DNA from: Takakia lepidozioides
Lineage: Eukaryota; Streptophyta; Takakiopsida; Takakiales; Takakiaceae
DNA: 64,000 nucleotides
Assembly (NCBI GenBank): GCA_030704615.1
Contig: CM060731.1
Coordinates: 64,894,756-64,958,755, forward strand
Reading direction: 5' to 3'
Positions 49,268 to 58,956 of the stretch are shown here, piece by piece. Numbering within the stretch: the first letter of the stretch is position 1; each line of letters starts with the position of its first letter. The position numbers and the translations under genes are program-made. A model generated the notes under the pieces. That model was not told the DNA's origin and ran no database searches. It was given only the letters and a program-made list of their open reading frames with translations.

Positions 49268-49655
49268 ACTATACCTCTGTTAGTATACCAAACATGAGCT
49301 TGTCCCTTTGACTATACCTCTGTTGAGGTATCACCATATGTGAACCCTAATGTGAGACTATACCTCTGTTAGTATACCAAACATGAGCTTGTCCATTCTA
49401 CTATACCTCTATTGAGGTATCACCATATGTGAACCCTAATCAGCTCAGACTATACCTCTGTTAGTATACAAACAGGAGCTTGTCCCTTTTACTATACCTC
49501 TGTTGAGGTATCACCATATGTGGACCCTAATCAGCTCAGACTATACCTCTGTTAGTATACCAAACAGAACCCTCATTTTCAGACTATACCTCTGTAAAGG
49601 TATCATCAACATAAGGGACCCTAGCAACCTCAGACTATACCTCTGTTAAGGTATC
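49268..49655 (+). repeat. Nine-copy ACTATACCTCTG tandem repeat with built-in hairpins
   Basis: ACTATACCTCT(G) (one copy ends CTCTATT) begins at 49268, 49311, 49357, 49400, 49449, 49491, 49540, 49583 and 49634, with alternating spacings of about 43 and 48 bp, so the higher-order unit is about 91 bp. Every second copy continues as ATACCTCTGTTGAGGTAT, a self-complementary stem of 7 bp with a TGTT loop. It is not CRISPR: the spacers are themselves repeated and the host is eukaryotic. Confidence 0.85.
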
Positions 49656-50288
49656 AACAGTGAAAGGACTTAGTGAAATTTAAGGGCCTTTGGAGGATTG
49701 TTTGGAAGATATTTGAGGGCCCTTGGAGGAGTATTTGGAGGATCTTTGGGGTCCTTGGAGGACCCTTCGAGGAGCTTTGGTGGACAATGTTGAAGAGCTC
49801 TTGAAGGATTGATTGAGGGATATTGAAGGATACTTGCCACGGCCATACAAGCGAGTGGATAGAGACAGGAGGGAGAGTGGTGGGATGAGAGCATTCTGGG
49901 GTTAGGAATTGCTTTAGTTTCTCTTCTCCATAGTCTTTCACCCTCTTTGTAGGTGGAGGCAAGAGTCAGTCCGGGTTTGGGCTGGGGTGTCCTTGCAGGA
50001 GCGACACTGTGGAGTGTTTTTGGTGTGGGGGAATTGCTGTCTTGATTTTCTTGTGTTTGGATCCCCTCCACACCTGCATGCTTGACTGTGCGCCATGTTA
50101 GCTTTGTGTGGGCGCTTGTTTTCATAGGAGGTTGGTCCGGATTTGATCACCGGCCAATCCTAGAGTATGTTGTCGGTGGTGAGGCTGGAGTGATGATCAG
50201 CAAGACCACCAGTGTTTCTTCTATGGTGAGGCTGGGTTGATGACCAGCAGACCATAGGAGTGCTTGTGGTGGATGCAGGTGCACACAT

Positions 50289-51701
50289 GTGCCTAGATTC
50301 AACCCGGTGGTGGAGTTCTTCCAGGAGTTGCGGAGGAACTACCAAGGTGTACGGACAGAGAAGCTGCGAAGTTTGCAAGACTTCCAGCGCAAATCCAGTG
50401 AGAGCTTGCGAGAGGCCTACACTCGTATGAGGCGCTTGATAAGTGTGACCCAAAGGGTTACTGAAGCTCAGGCAGTCCAATTCTGGTATGGAATTTTGGA
50501 CAAGGAGCTCAAGAGAAGGGTGCGGGATGCAACCCTGTTACAAGCGGCCCAACTCACATTAGCGGATGTGTTTCTGCTGGTTGAGCGGATTGAGCTCAAC
50601 ATGGTGGAGGAGCGAGTTGTTACCATTGGATTTGGCAAGGACATGCATGCACGAGGTGCAGCTGCCAGCCAACAGGTACAAGGGACTGCCCAACAGCGTG
50701 GTCAGGGGGGCAAGGTTGCCCAACCCAAGTTCCATGGAGCTTACAGGGGACCTCAGGTGCAGAGGCCTGTGGCATCTTTTGCAGGCCAACAGCAACCAGG
50801 GGTGATATGTTGGACATGTGGAGGACCCCATGTCAAGAGAGATTGCCCAGAGAGTGGCAGAAGGCCGGCACAAGCACATATTGCACAGTTGCAGTGTGGG
50901 CATTGTGGCAAGTATGGGCATGGAGATGCCCAGTGTTATGACTTGCACCCTGAGTTGCGCCCAGGCCAGTTCCAAAGGAACAATGGTGGCCGGGGGCAAG
51001 GTGGACCAGCCCAGAGAGGACAAGGTGGTCGGGCACGAGATGCAGGCCAAGGGCAAACTCAACATGGCCAAGGACGCGGAGGTCAGGGTGTTGACCAAGA
51101 CATGGCCAACCGGCTTCAGCAGCTAGAGCAGAAGCTCGCTGCCATGGCTACAGCTCAGGTGGTACCGGCTCCCAGGCGGGATGGTCCACCTCCTGCTCCT
51201 GAGGGAGGAGATATGGGAGGCATGGGATTCATGTGCGGAGCAGCACTACCACTAGTGCAGGTGGAGTCTGCTGCAGCCGTGACTCGAGGAGCAGCACGAG
51301 TTCCTGAGCCACGAGCTGCAGAGGTGGAATTGGATCCACAGCGTGGGGAGGCAAGCCGTCAGGCGAGGCTTCCTCAGTCATTCACATTGGCGGAGACAGT
51401 GTCGACGCCATCCATGGCACCTAGTTCTCGCCCGACTGTTACCAAGGCGGAGGTTACTATGCCATTGGGGAGAACTACACGTGCAACACTGATACCTGCT
51501 ACTAAGGCTAGTGCAGTCGGTGTGTTATTGGGGGCAGCCACCTCTGTGTGTCAAGCCCCACTGTTCTCGGCAACCATGATTGCGACGCCGGGGGTAAGAC
51601 CAGCTGCAGTGTTCAGACTAGCAGCAACACTCTACGAGAGTGGGGAGGTCACTTCATCTTCTACGGAGTTACTGGAAGGTGTAGTGGCAGAGGGATACTA
51701 G
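50289..51701 (+). CDS. Ty3/gypsy gag with two zinc knuckles
   Basis: An open frame of 470 codons. Residues 1-110 match the retrotransposon gag capsid region (F-F-Q-E-L-R-R-N-Y, L-Q-D-F-Q, S-L-R-E-A-Y-T-R-M-R-R-L, W-Y-G-I-L). Two zinc knuckles follow: C-W-T-C-G-G-P-H-V-K-R-D-C (spacing 2-3-4, from about 50808) and C-G-H-C-G-K-Y-G-H-G-D-A-Q-C (2-4-4, from about 50898). They bind element RNA. A glycine/glutamine-rich stretch and a coiled-coil-like L-Q-Q-L-E-Q-K-L follow. The frame opens without a clear ATG: 50289 is GTG and the nearby ATG at 50287 is in another frame. The N-terminal part of gag is therefore missing or shifted out of frame. Confidence 0.8.
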   Translation: MPRFNPVVEFFQELRRNYQGVRTEKLRSLQDFQRKSSESLREAYTRMRRLISVTQRVTEAQAVQFWYGILDKELKRRVRDATLLQAAQLTLADVFLLVERIELNMVEERVVTIGFGKDMHARGAAASQQVQGTAQQRGQGGKVAQPKFHGAYRGPQVQRPVASFAGQQQPGVICWTCGGPHVKRDCPESGRRPAQAHIAQLQCGHCGKYGHGDAQCYDLHPELRPGQFQRNNGGRGQGGPAQRGQGGRARDAGQGQTQHGQGRGGQGVDQDMANRLQQLEQKLAAMATAQVVPAPRRDGPPPAPEGGDMGGMGFMCGAALPLVQVESAAAVTRGAARVPEPRAAEVELDPQRGEASRQARLPQSFTLAETVSTPSMAPSSRPTVTKAEVTMPLGRTTRATLIPATKASAVGVLLGAATSVCQAPLFSATMIATPGVRPAAVFRLAATLYESGEVTSSSTELLEGVVAEGY

Positions 51702-52320
51702 GATTTGAGGGTCAAGACTGCACGGATGCGCCATGGCAAGCTGCAGCTACCAGGTTGACGGAGCTGCCAGCTAGGCAAGCCTTTGAGTGCGCCATGGTGA
51801 CACCTGGAGTTGTCTTGTTAGACAACCAGGGAGGCATTTTCACTTTGAGTGGACCGGCAGGCAAGAAGTACCGGCCACTACGGGTCTTGTTGGACTCAGG
51901 AGCTCAGCCACTGATGTTGGGCAGAGCTGCTATTGCAGGTTTGGGCCTCATGGAGGCGGATATGGAGCCTTGTCCTTTCCAGATACAGACATCTCTGGGA
52001 CGATCAGAGCAGGCTCGGGGCATGACACGGCGTGAGTTGGCCATTGGACTACAACCAGATCATCCTGTAGATGGCTCAGTGATGCAAGCCAAGGCCATTG
52101 TGACAGACGCGGTCTCTTTACGATGTCCTTATTGGTGGGGCAGTGTTATATCCCATGGGCTTCACCCTGGACTTTTGGGAGGAGTCAGCATCCTACAGGC
52201 CTGGATGGCAGTCAGGGGATGGTCGTCGTGCACAGCTCCCTGTGACATTCATTGGGGGTATTGCGGCTGCCCAACGGGGCAAGATGCCAACACTAGCCGC
52301 CTTTATAGCTGCAGTTAGTT
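51700..52320 (+). pseudogene. Retroviral-type aspartic protease domain, frameshifted
   Basis: In the frame entered at 51548, V-L-L-D-S-G-A-Q-P-L-M-L-G (about 51885-51925) holds the D-S-G-type active site of a gypsy protease, followed by A-G-L-G-L and C-P-F-Q-I-Q-T-S-L-G. At about 52115 one extra T breaks the frame. The continuation P-M-G-F-T-L-D-F-W-E-E-S and Y-R-P-G-W-Q-S-G-D-G lies in the frame at 52143. The domain overlaps the end of gag by frame, so a programmed or mutational shift from gag must also be crossed. Confidence 0.7.
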
Positions 52321-52483
52321 GGCCTGGAGAGTTGCTGGAAAGCAATGCCCATGCAGAGGATGTGCCACCTCCAGCAGAGCAGGATGACATGCATGGTACG
52401 ACGGAGTTGCCTGCCATGGTTGCTCACACTCCATTATGGGGTAGGAGCAAGGATTTGCAGCAGGCTGCTGATGGACGGGTACA

Positions 52484-52873
52484 ACAAGCCTGGGTAGAGG
52501 CCTCTGTTTTGGGAGATGGTGCGGATTTTGCGCCACTTGCAGCTTCATCGAGCTGTATCTTCAGCATATATCTTGGAGAATGTGCCACTGATGGGTGATT
52601 CTCGGGCCAGGGTGATGGCCAGTGTGCATCAAGTCCGGTCGTGGCTTGGGTCAGCAGTGTTGCTGGATGCAGCTGCAGCGGGGTCATGGGCTCATCGTCG
52701 ACGGTTATGATGGACTAACTTGATGCCACCCGTACTGCTCAAGCGTGCATTTGATGGGGTGCAGCGGCCAGCACACCTCACAGTGGATAGCATTTTGGAC
52801 ACAGAGAGGCAGTCTCAATGTGTGAGACACGATGACCGACGGTACAGGCAGCAAGTGGGGGCGAGCAGGTGAG
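52484..52873 (+). pseudogene. C5 cytosine-methyltransferase-like domain remnant
   Basis: Between protease and RT, the frame of 52516 reads M-V-R-I-L-R-H-L-Q-L-H, then A-Y-I-L-E-N-V-P-L-M-G-D (ENV at 52576-52584), then L-L-D-A-A-A-A-G-S-W-A-H-R-R-R-L, a TGA at 52708, and W-T-N-L. The F/L-E-N-V is motif VI of C5 DNA methyltransferases (its Glu contacts the target cytosine), and the S-x-x-H-R-x-R-L stretch fits motif VIII. Motif I (F-x-G) and the P-C-Q nucleophile motif IV are absent; the preceding Q-Q-A-W frame runs straight into the segment before ENV, as if about 150 residues were deleted. Methyltransferase genes inside Ty3/gypsy-type elements are known from some algae and dinoflagellates. 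The assignment rests on motif reading only. It cannot be catalytic. Confidence 0.55.
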
Positions 52874-53104
52874 GACCACAAGGTGCAGGCCGCATCCATG
52901 GCACACGTGGGAGGTGCTCGAGGTTCAGAAGGAGTTGGCAACCAAGGCGGCGGTGATGGATCAGGTTGGGGATTTTTCTTGGATTGAGGAGGTCCTCAAG
53001 GATGGGATGATGGGGCAGGGTGAGACATTGTCACTTATAGAGGAGGCAGTGGTCACTGCTCAAGAGGTTGCAGCATAACAACCACGGGACGCGTCTTCTA
53101 CCTC
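52874..53104 (+). other. Linker before RT, unassigned
   Basis: In the frame of 52869 it reads V-L-E-V-Q-K-E-L and W-I-E-E-V-L-K-D-G, with no recognised motif, stopping at 53076. It may be the eroded end of the methyltransferase-like domain or a spacer. Confidence 0.35.
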
Positions 53105-54600
53105 TAAGCCTGCTGGACTCAAGGTTGCAGTCACGGAGGACAACTGGGAGCCTGATGTTGGACCTATAGTCACCGGAGGAGAGAGACGACGTATACGGCG
53201 GTTCTTGAGGACTTACAGGAACTGCTTTGCCTTCAGTTTGAAGGACTTAGGAGCACTGAAGGGTCAAGAGATTCGCATTGAATTGGCTACTGACATGCCA
53301 ATCTTTCGAAGACCCTATAGATACAGTGACATGGAGAGGTCCTTGATTCAGATGAGAACTCAGGACCTTTGGGAAGCTGGTTTGGTGGAGCTATCTGGGG
53401 GAGAGTATGCTTCAACCACAGTGATGCCAGCCAAGAAGGATGTCTTTGGCAATTGGACGGAGAGACGTATGTGCGGTGATTACCGGCCTGTAAATCGTCA
53501 GACCAAGTCCAATAGGTATGCCATGCCAACACCAGAGGAGATCTTTGATGCCCACATGCCAAGGTCTTTAGCACGTTGGATTTACGATCCGGATATCACC
53601 AGTTGCCGATCAAGGAGGCGGATAAGCAAAAGAAGGCATTCTGGGGGATCAATGAGCACGAGAAGGATTGCCTATACCAGTGGCGGTTCTTACCATTTGG
53701 GCTTAAGAACGCTCCGGCAGAGTTTCAGAGAGTCATGGACAGGATTCTAGCAGGGGTGGAGTTTGCTTGGTGCTACATAGATGACATCATCATCTTTAGT
53801 GCTACGGTGGAAGAGCATGAGAGACACCTTCAGGGGGTATTTGAGCGCTTGAGGGCGCACGGATTGAAGTTACATCCGGGAAAGTGCAAGTTTTTCCACA
53901 ACCAGATTGAGTATCTGGGTCGCATGATATATCCTGGAGGATTGGGGGTACAGCAGACTAAGGTAGAGTCCATTGCACAGGTTCCACGCCCCACGGATAT
54001 GAGCCGAGTTTGAGCTTTCATGGGGTTAGCAAACTATTATAGACGGTTTGTTAAGGGATTTAGTACCATTGCAAAGGCTCTAACCAAGTTGACCAAGGTG
54101 GACCAGGAGTGGCAGTGGGAAGATGAGCAAGAACAAGCTTTTCAAGAGCTCAAGGCGAGGTTGACCTCGGCGCCCATCTTGAGACGACCTATCAGGGGGC
54201 GTCCTTTCCAGCTGCATACAGATTGGAGCATGCTGGGGCTTGGAGCGGTGCTCACACAGGTGGACGCTGAGGGAAGAGAGTTCATAGTGGCTTATGCTAG
54301 CCGCTCAAACAACGTTGCAGAGTCTAAGTATAGCTCATATGAGGGAGAATGCTTAGCTGCAATGTGGGCCCGTGGCACACTTCAGGTGCTATCTATACGG
54401 CAATCTCTTCACCCTTGTCACGGATCACCAACCACTCAAGTGGTTGATGGAGTCAGACAAGCTTACGGGGAAGCTTGCACGGTGGGCACTCATCCTTCAA
54501 AAGTATGACTTTCAGGTGGTGCATCGACCGGGTTTGGTCAATCGCAATGCATATGGGTTGAGTCGCAATCCATGCACGAGCCAGCAGGATGACACTGGAG
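53105..54600 (+). pseudogene. Reverse transcriptase and RNase H, broken in three places
   Basis: RT opens in the 53205 frame (F-R-R-P-Y-R-Y-S, M-R-T-Q-D-L-W-E-A-G, M-C-G-D-Y-R-P-V-N). It shifts near 53555 and continues at 53576 as D-L-R-S-G-Y-H-Q-L-P, F-L-P-F-G-L-K-N-A-P and the catalytic Y-I-D-D (about 53774). At 54011 a TGA stands where the family has R (CGA to TGA, a likely methyl-C deamination) before A-F-M-G-L-A-N-Y-Y-R-R-F. RNase H follows with H-T-D-W-S, S-S-Y-E-G-E-C-L-A and, after a shift near 54367, T-D-H-Q-P-L-K-W-L and V-H-R-P-G. Domain content and order are those of Ty3/gypsy pol. No single product is possible. Confidence 0.85.
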
Positions 54601-54779
54601 CTCGGTGGCATGGTGAGACGGACGAGGAGATAGTGCCCGGATGGCATGCATCTGCATTTCTGTGTATCTTGGCAGCGGAAGGCCAGGTTGGACCTGCAAC
54701 ATGGATGACTGTAGATCAAGTGTCTGAGGACCCTGAGGCCAGCAATGAGCAAGGTGGCGCCAAAGATATACATGATGAT

Positions 54780-56211
54780 TCAGTTGTGTTGGACTACCTC
54801 CGCACTGGAGACACTGCAGCCACTGTGACTGCCAAGGAGAGGGATCGGATCCTACAACGAGCCAAGAGGTTCAAGTGGGAGGGGACACACCTGCTCCGAG
54901 TGTGGGAGGATGGTCGAGTGAGGATTGTGCCTCACCCAACACAGTGGGCACGGTTAGTGCGGCATGCCCATGAGGAGTTGGGGCCGTTTTGGGGTGCGAC
55001 GCACTCATAGTCTACTGCAGGGGCAGTATTGGTGGCGTGGTATGCACACAAAGGTGCAACAATTTGTGGCTAGGTGCATGGTGTGTGACAGGGTGCGTGC
55101 TTCATTCAACGCCCCTACTCCACAATTGCACCCTCTTCCGATCATGGGATTGGGCTACAGGTGGAGTCTTGACTTCGCAGGGCCGTTGTCACTGACCATG
55201 CGCCACAACAAGTACGTATTGGTGATGGTGGAGCACTTCTCCAAGTGGATTGAATTGGTTCAATTGCCTGATAAGGCTAGTGAGGGAGCTGCGTATGCAT
55301 TCTTGGATTGTGTGCTTAGCCAATTCGGTACTCCAGCTGAGGTGCTCACGGACCAAGGGAGAGAGTTCTTGGGGGAGTTTCAGGCTTTGTGTGACAAGGC
55401 CTTGATAGACCACTGCACCACTTCTCGGGATCATCCTGAGGCCTATGGCTTGGCAGATAGAGTTGTTCAGACAGTAAAGAGGGGTTTGTGCAAGTATGGC
55501 TTGCAGAAGGGACACATAGGAGATTGGGACCTTCAGTTACCCTGGTTAGCCATGGGCTACAGGTTCAGCAAGCAAGCATCACTTGCCTCATTCTCACCAT
55601 ACTTTCTTCTCTTTGGCCGAGAGCCAGATTTGCCTACATCCATTCGCAGAGAAGCTGCTACAGTTCTTAACCTTGACGATCCGGACGTGTGGGCACGTGC
55701 ATGTAAGCAGCGTGCAGAGTTGTTCAAGAAAGTCATGCCCATGGCTTTCGAGAACCTTGCCATTGCACAACATCGTGATACGTTGAGGTATGCTACCATA
55801 CGTGGTGGGGGCTATCGTCCTGGGGTTCGGAGATTCAACCCTGGTGACTATGTTTATCTGCAGCAGACTGCTCCTACGACCTTGGATGTGACTGCAGGAC
55901 GTACTATTTTGAGGGTTCGAGAGGTGTTGCCCTCAGGAGTCCTGATCTTGGAGGGTCGGGATGGCATGATTTGGAAGGACCATGTACGTAATTGCGCGCC
56001 ATGTCACCTTCCAAATGTTGATGGAAGGGTTGACCCAAACCTGGTAGTGGTACCTGCAAGTTTGAGGTGCATGTTGTGTAGGTCTGCTAGAGGGGCAGCC
56101 ACCATGCTGGTGTGTGATCAATGCTCTAGAGGTTGGCATATGGGATGCTTGACTCCACCTCTTGAGATGGTTCATGATGGGGATTGGTTATGTCTGCATT
56201 GCATTGGATAG
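54780..56211 (+). pseudogene. Integrase with C-terminal PHD finger
   Basis: The zinc-binding part starts in the 54372 frame (R-H-A-H-E-E-L-G) and shifts near 54990. From 54964 one 415-codon frame runs to 56211: C-M-V-C, then the core D-F-A-G-P-L and L-T-D-Q-G-R-E-F. The third catalytic position, in G-L-A-E-R-V-V-Q in relatives, is G-L-A-D-R-V-V-Q (GAT at 55456-55458), giving D-D-D in place of D-D-E. After the SH3-like C-terminal part (F-N-P-G-D-Y-V-Y-L) comes C-M-L-C, M-L-V-C-D-Q-C, G-W-H-M-G-C-L-T-P-P-L and W-L-C-L-H-C (56068-56205), a C4-H-C3 PHD finger like those that read histone H3 tails. It sits where chromoviruses carry a chromodomain. Confidence 0.8.
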
Positions 56212-56555
56212 TGGGAGTGGATACAACCATGGAAGGCTAACAAGAAATGCAAGGCCAAGCTACTAGGAGACCAACACACGAGATCCTGACTCAAGTTCAC
56301 AGATTGCAAGACGGCAACTAACGATGGGGTTGCTCTTGTACCCGGCCTCTTGGTCTATAGAGTTTGAGTACAATAGGGACAGTGATAGAGGACTTAGTAC
56401 GGTTGTGGCTATTACATCTTATAGCTATCTGGAGTTAGAGGGACCTAACCACCAGCTAGGGGGGCAATTGTGGTATAGCTTTCTAGGATTGTATGTTTAG
56501 ATTGTGTGGTGGACAGCGATGTATGTTGTGGCACGATGGTTAGGTGCACGACAGC

Positions 56556-56973
56556 TGTCATGGTTTTAGTCATGGTTATCTAGAATTACCTACTTCTAGT
56601 TAACTAGGACATTTTAGATATTTATATTTATATTTTGTGTGTTGGGACTTCATTTGGTCTCACATGCCAAGTGAGGTGTCAAGCCTCACTTGAGACATGG
56701 AGATAGGTTTTCCCCTTGTGAGTGTTGAGGAGGCTCATCTTCTTGTAGTTGAGCCTCCATGAGCTTCTCTCACCTCCATAGCTCTAGGTATTGAGAGGGA
56801 GTGTGTTGAGGGCTTTGTAGGGTGGATTCCTTTAGCAAAGGTGCCCTTGGCTTGACTTAGTTTATGTGATAGAGTGGATTTCATTTGGAAGGACTAGGGC
56901 TTGTTCTTCATGTGATTGCTTCATGCTTTGAGAGCTTTCATTGTCTTCTACTTCTCTCATTTCTCATCTCTTA
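56556..56973 (+). repeat. 3' LTR (shared part)
   Basis: Matches 47557-47972 with about six substitutions and a 2-nt insertion (CTCGGT versus CTCTAGGT). It is bracketed by a 45-bp direct repeat at 56509-56553 and 56975-57019 (GTGGACAGCGATGTATG through GGTGCACGACA, one mismatch), far longer than a normal integration duplication. Confidence 0.8.
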
Positions 56974-57849
56974 CGTGGACAGCGATGTATGTTGTGGCAC
57001 GATGCTTAGGTGCACGACATCTTTAAGGCTTGACTGTGACCAAGGACGTAAAGTTATCTGCCAGATTCTAAGGTGGATGTGCAGAGAAAGAGTAAGATGA
57101 GAAGAAATCGAACGGGAGGATGAGTCAAAGGAGAGTTGTAATTTTGATTTGCCCTTCCTAAGACGCTCGTGGCGCCAATTCACATCTAAGTCTTCCGGCT
57201 GCAAGGATTGCAAAGCACTAGTTGAACTGCCAGCATGTCGGAAAGCAGTCGTTCCACTTAATCGTCGATTCTGAGGTTCTTGAGCAGAAATACCGGCCTT
57301 TTCCCTAGGAGTTATCAAAGCCAGAGAGTAACTGCAGTCTCCTTCCTTCCGCGCATCTAGCAAAAGCTACACACAAAACCCGCCATGCTTTCCGAGCTTC
57401 AGACATGATGTCTGAGTGAACCCTATGTAGCAACAATTTCACGGAAGGCTGAACTCCACCAAAAACCAACATCTACACTTCCAAATGTTCCAAAGCGTAT
57501 GAGCCCTAAGGGTTGCCCACACAGGGCATAAACTCCATAAAGCCCCTTCATGCAAGTTGAGAAGCAATACAGAGAAATGCATAGGAACATTCGAATTCCA
57601 AGGACGGTAAAATCTGCAAACAAGGTTCCAAATAAACGAAGCCAAGGGACAGAGAACCAGACAATGCTCTATAGACTCTGCTTGTCCCGAATGACACACC
57701 GAACAGTGACCAGGAGAGTCTGGAATGAACTCAAAAACTGGAAGAATTCTATTGGTGAGTTTCCATAAGAACCCAAAAAGTTTTGCAGCTCTATCCTTCA
57801 TCCATACATCCCTCCATATTGACTTCCAATTAGCCAGGTGGGTAAGCAA

Positions 57850-58956
57850 GTAGCGTAGCTACAGCGTGAGCCCAGCCCCGTGAGCCTGGGAGCTGAGCTC
57901 ACTTGGCTGACGCGGCGTGAGCCCAGGCTCCATCTACATGACGTGGCATGAGTGTATGTTCACGCCACGTAAGCGTGAGCATCCGCCATGTCAGCAGATG
58001 TCAGAACATATTTGGCGAAAGAAAATGAGCCTATACCCGAGGGACATATAACCATGGAAATAGGCATTTACAGTATGTCGACTTCTGCTGCATATTCCAA
58101 AACAGTTCGACAATGAAAAAAGACCTCGTGACTGTACTGTTGTGCAGTCTGCGAACTTAAGCTGCATGTTGCAAACAAAACCGACAATGAAAATCCGTCT
58201 GGTTCCCTTGCCCTTTCATTTGCCTCTCCCCTCACCTGCAGGTCATTTTTTGCATTTCGAGAGAGTGTTCTGAGCCGGTGTACTTGTCAGGCTATAAATA
58301 AATAAATAAATAAATTGCGTGTGTGGGATGGGCAGTTGCAAAGCACCGCTGATGCCCTGGGCATCTGCGTGGGAATGGAAAAATAAATAAATAACTGTGT
58401 GTGGGATGGGCAGTTGCACAGAAAACGTGCACTGCAGATGCCCTGAAAACAGTGTGCGGAGCCGCACACTACTTTTCAGGGCATCTGCGGTGCAAGTTTT
58501 TTTTTTTTAAAATTAATTTTAAAAAAAAAAACCATGTGTGGGATGGGCAGCTGCAGAAAAAACGTGCACCGCAGATGCCCTAAAAGTAGTGTGTGTTGCC
58601 GCACACTACTTTTCAGGGCATCTGCATGGGAACCTACCTACCTCCATCCGTTCCTCTCAAACAATCCAACAGTAGAGACACTTTTGGGATGGATGGGAAA
58701 GCTGCATGATAGAGCTACATCATAAAGGTAGATGATAGAGATGGATGGTAAGCTACATGATAGACCTACAAGATAAAAGATGATGATAAAGGTGGATGAT
58801 ATTGTGGTGGTGTGCAATGACTGGAAAGGGGAATTACTTTCGCGAAAATAAGAACCTCCCTCGGAAATACGTCCAGTATCTTGGAAATAAATGCGTGATG
58901 TGGCGTGAGCCTGGCTGGGTCCACAAGCTCACAAGCTCACGATATTGCAACCCCTG
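57850..58956. mobile_element. Non-autonomous hAT-like element with foldback hairpins
   Basis: The ends, read inward, are GTAGCGTAGCTACAGCGTGAGC and CAGGGGTTGCAATATCGTGAGC, which align without gaps at 14 of 22 positions. The second has the CAGGG start typical of hAT elements. The 8-bp flanks are GTAAGCAA (57842-57849) and GTAGGCAA (58957-58964), one mismatch, as expected for hAT target duplications. No transposase is inside. It is inserted in a LINE zinc-binding ORF, whose frame closes up when the element is removed. Confidence 0.7.
58341..58630. repeat. Three related hairpins
   Basis: Three inverted repeats on one theme follow GTGTGGGATGGGCAG(T/C)TGCA: 58341-58373 (short, GATGCCC/GGGCATC), 58426-58495 and 58563-58630 (GCAGATGCCCT with CACTACTTTTCAGGGCATCTGC, stems of about 30 bp, loops of 3-6 nt). 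(AAAT)n and A/T runs separate them. Such stems could be small-RNA sources or simply foldback debris. Confidence 0.8.

Larger units (their letters stand above)
47557..56973 (+). mobile_element. Degenerate Ty3/gypsy LTR retrotransposon with DNMT-like remnant and PHD finger
   Basis: Terminal direct repeats (47557-47972 and 56556-56973) enclose gag, protease, a partial C5-methyltransferase-like segment, reverse transcriptase, RNase H, integrase and a PHD finger, in Ty3/gypsy order. A purine tract A-GGGGGG lies at about 56458-56464. The terminal repeats differ at about six positions plus a 2-nt indel in 416-418 bp, so insertion was fairly recent. The internal frame nevertheless has at least four frameshifts and two nonsense codons. 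No good tRNA primer-binding site is seen directly after 47972, so the true LTR may be longer than the part shared. Non-autonomous as it stands. Confidence 0.85.

Noticed and set aside
49268-49655. CRISPR-like array
   Set aside because: The spacers are themselves repeated, units contain their own hairpins, there are no cas genes and the DNA is from a plant nucleus.
50100-50160. Primer-binding site TGGTCCGGATTTGATCACCGG near 50130
   Set aside because: It begins with TGG but the implied tRNA end has too few bases between T loop and CCA, and it is over 2 kb from the shared LTR end.
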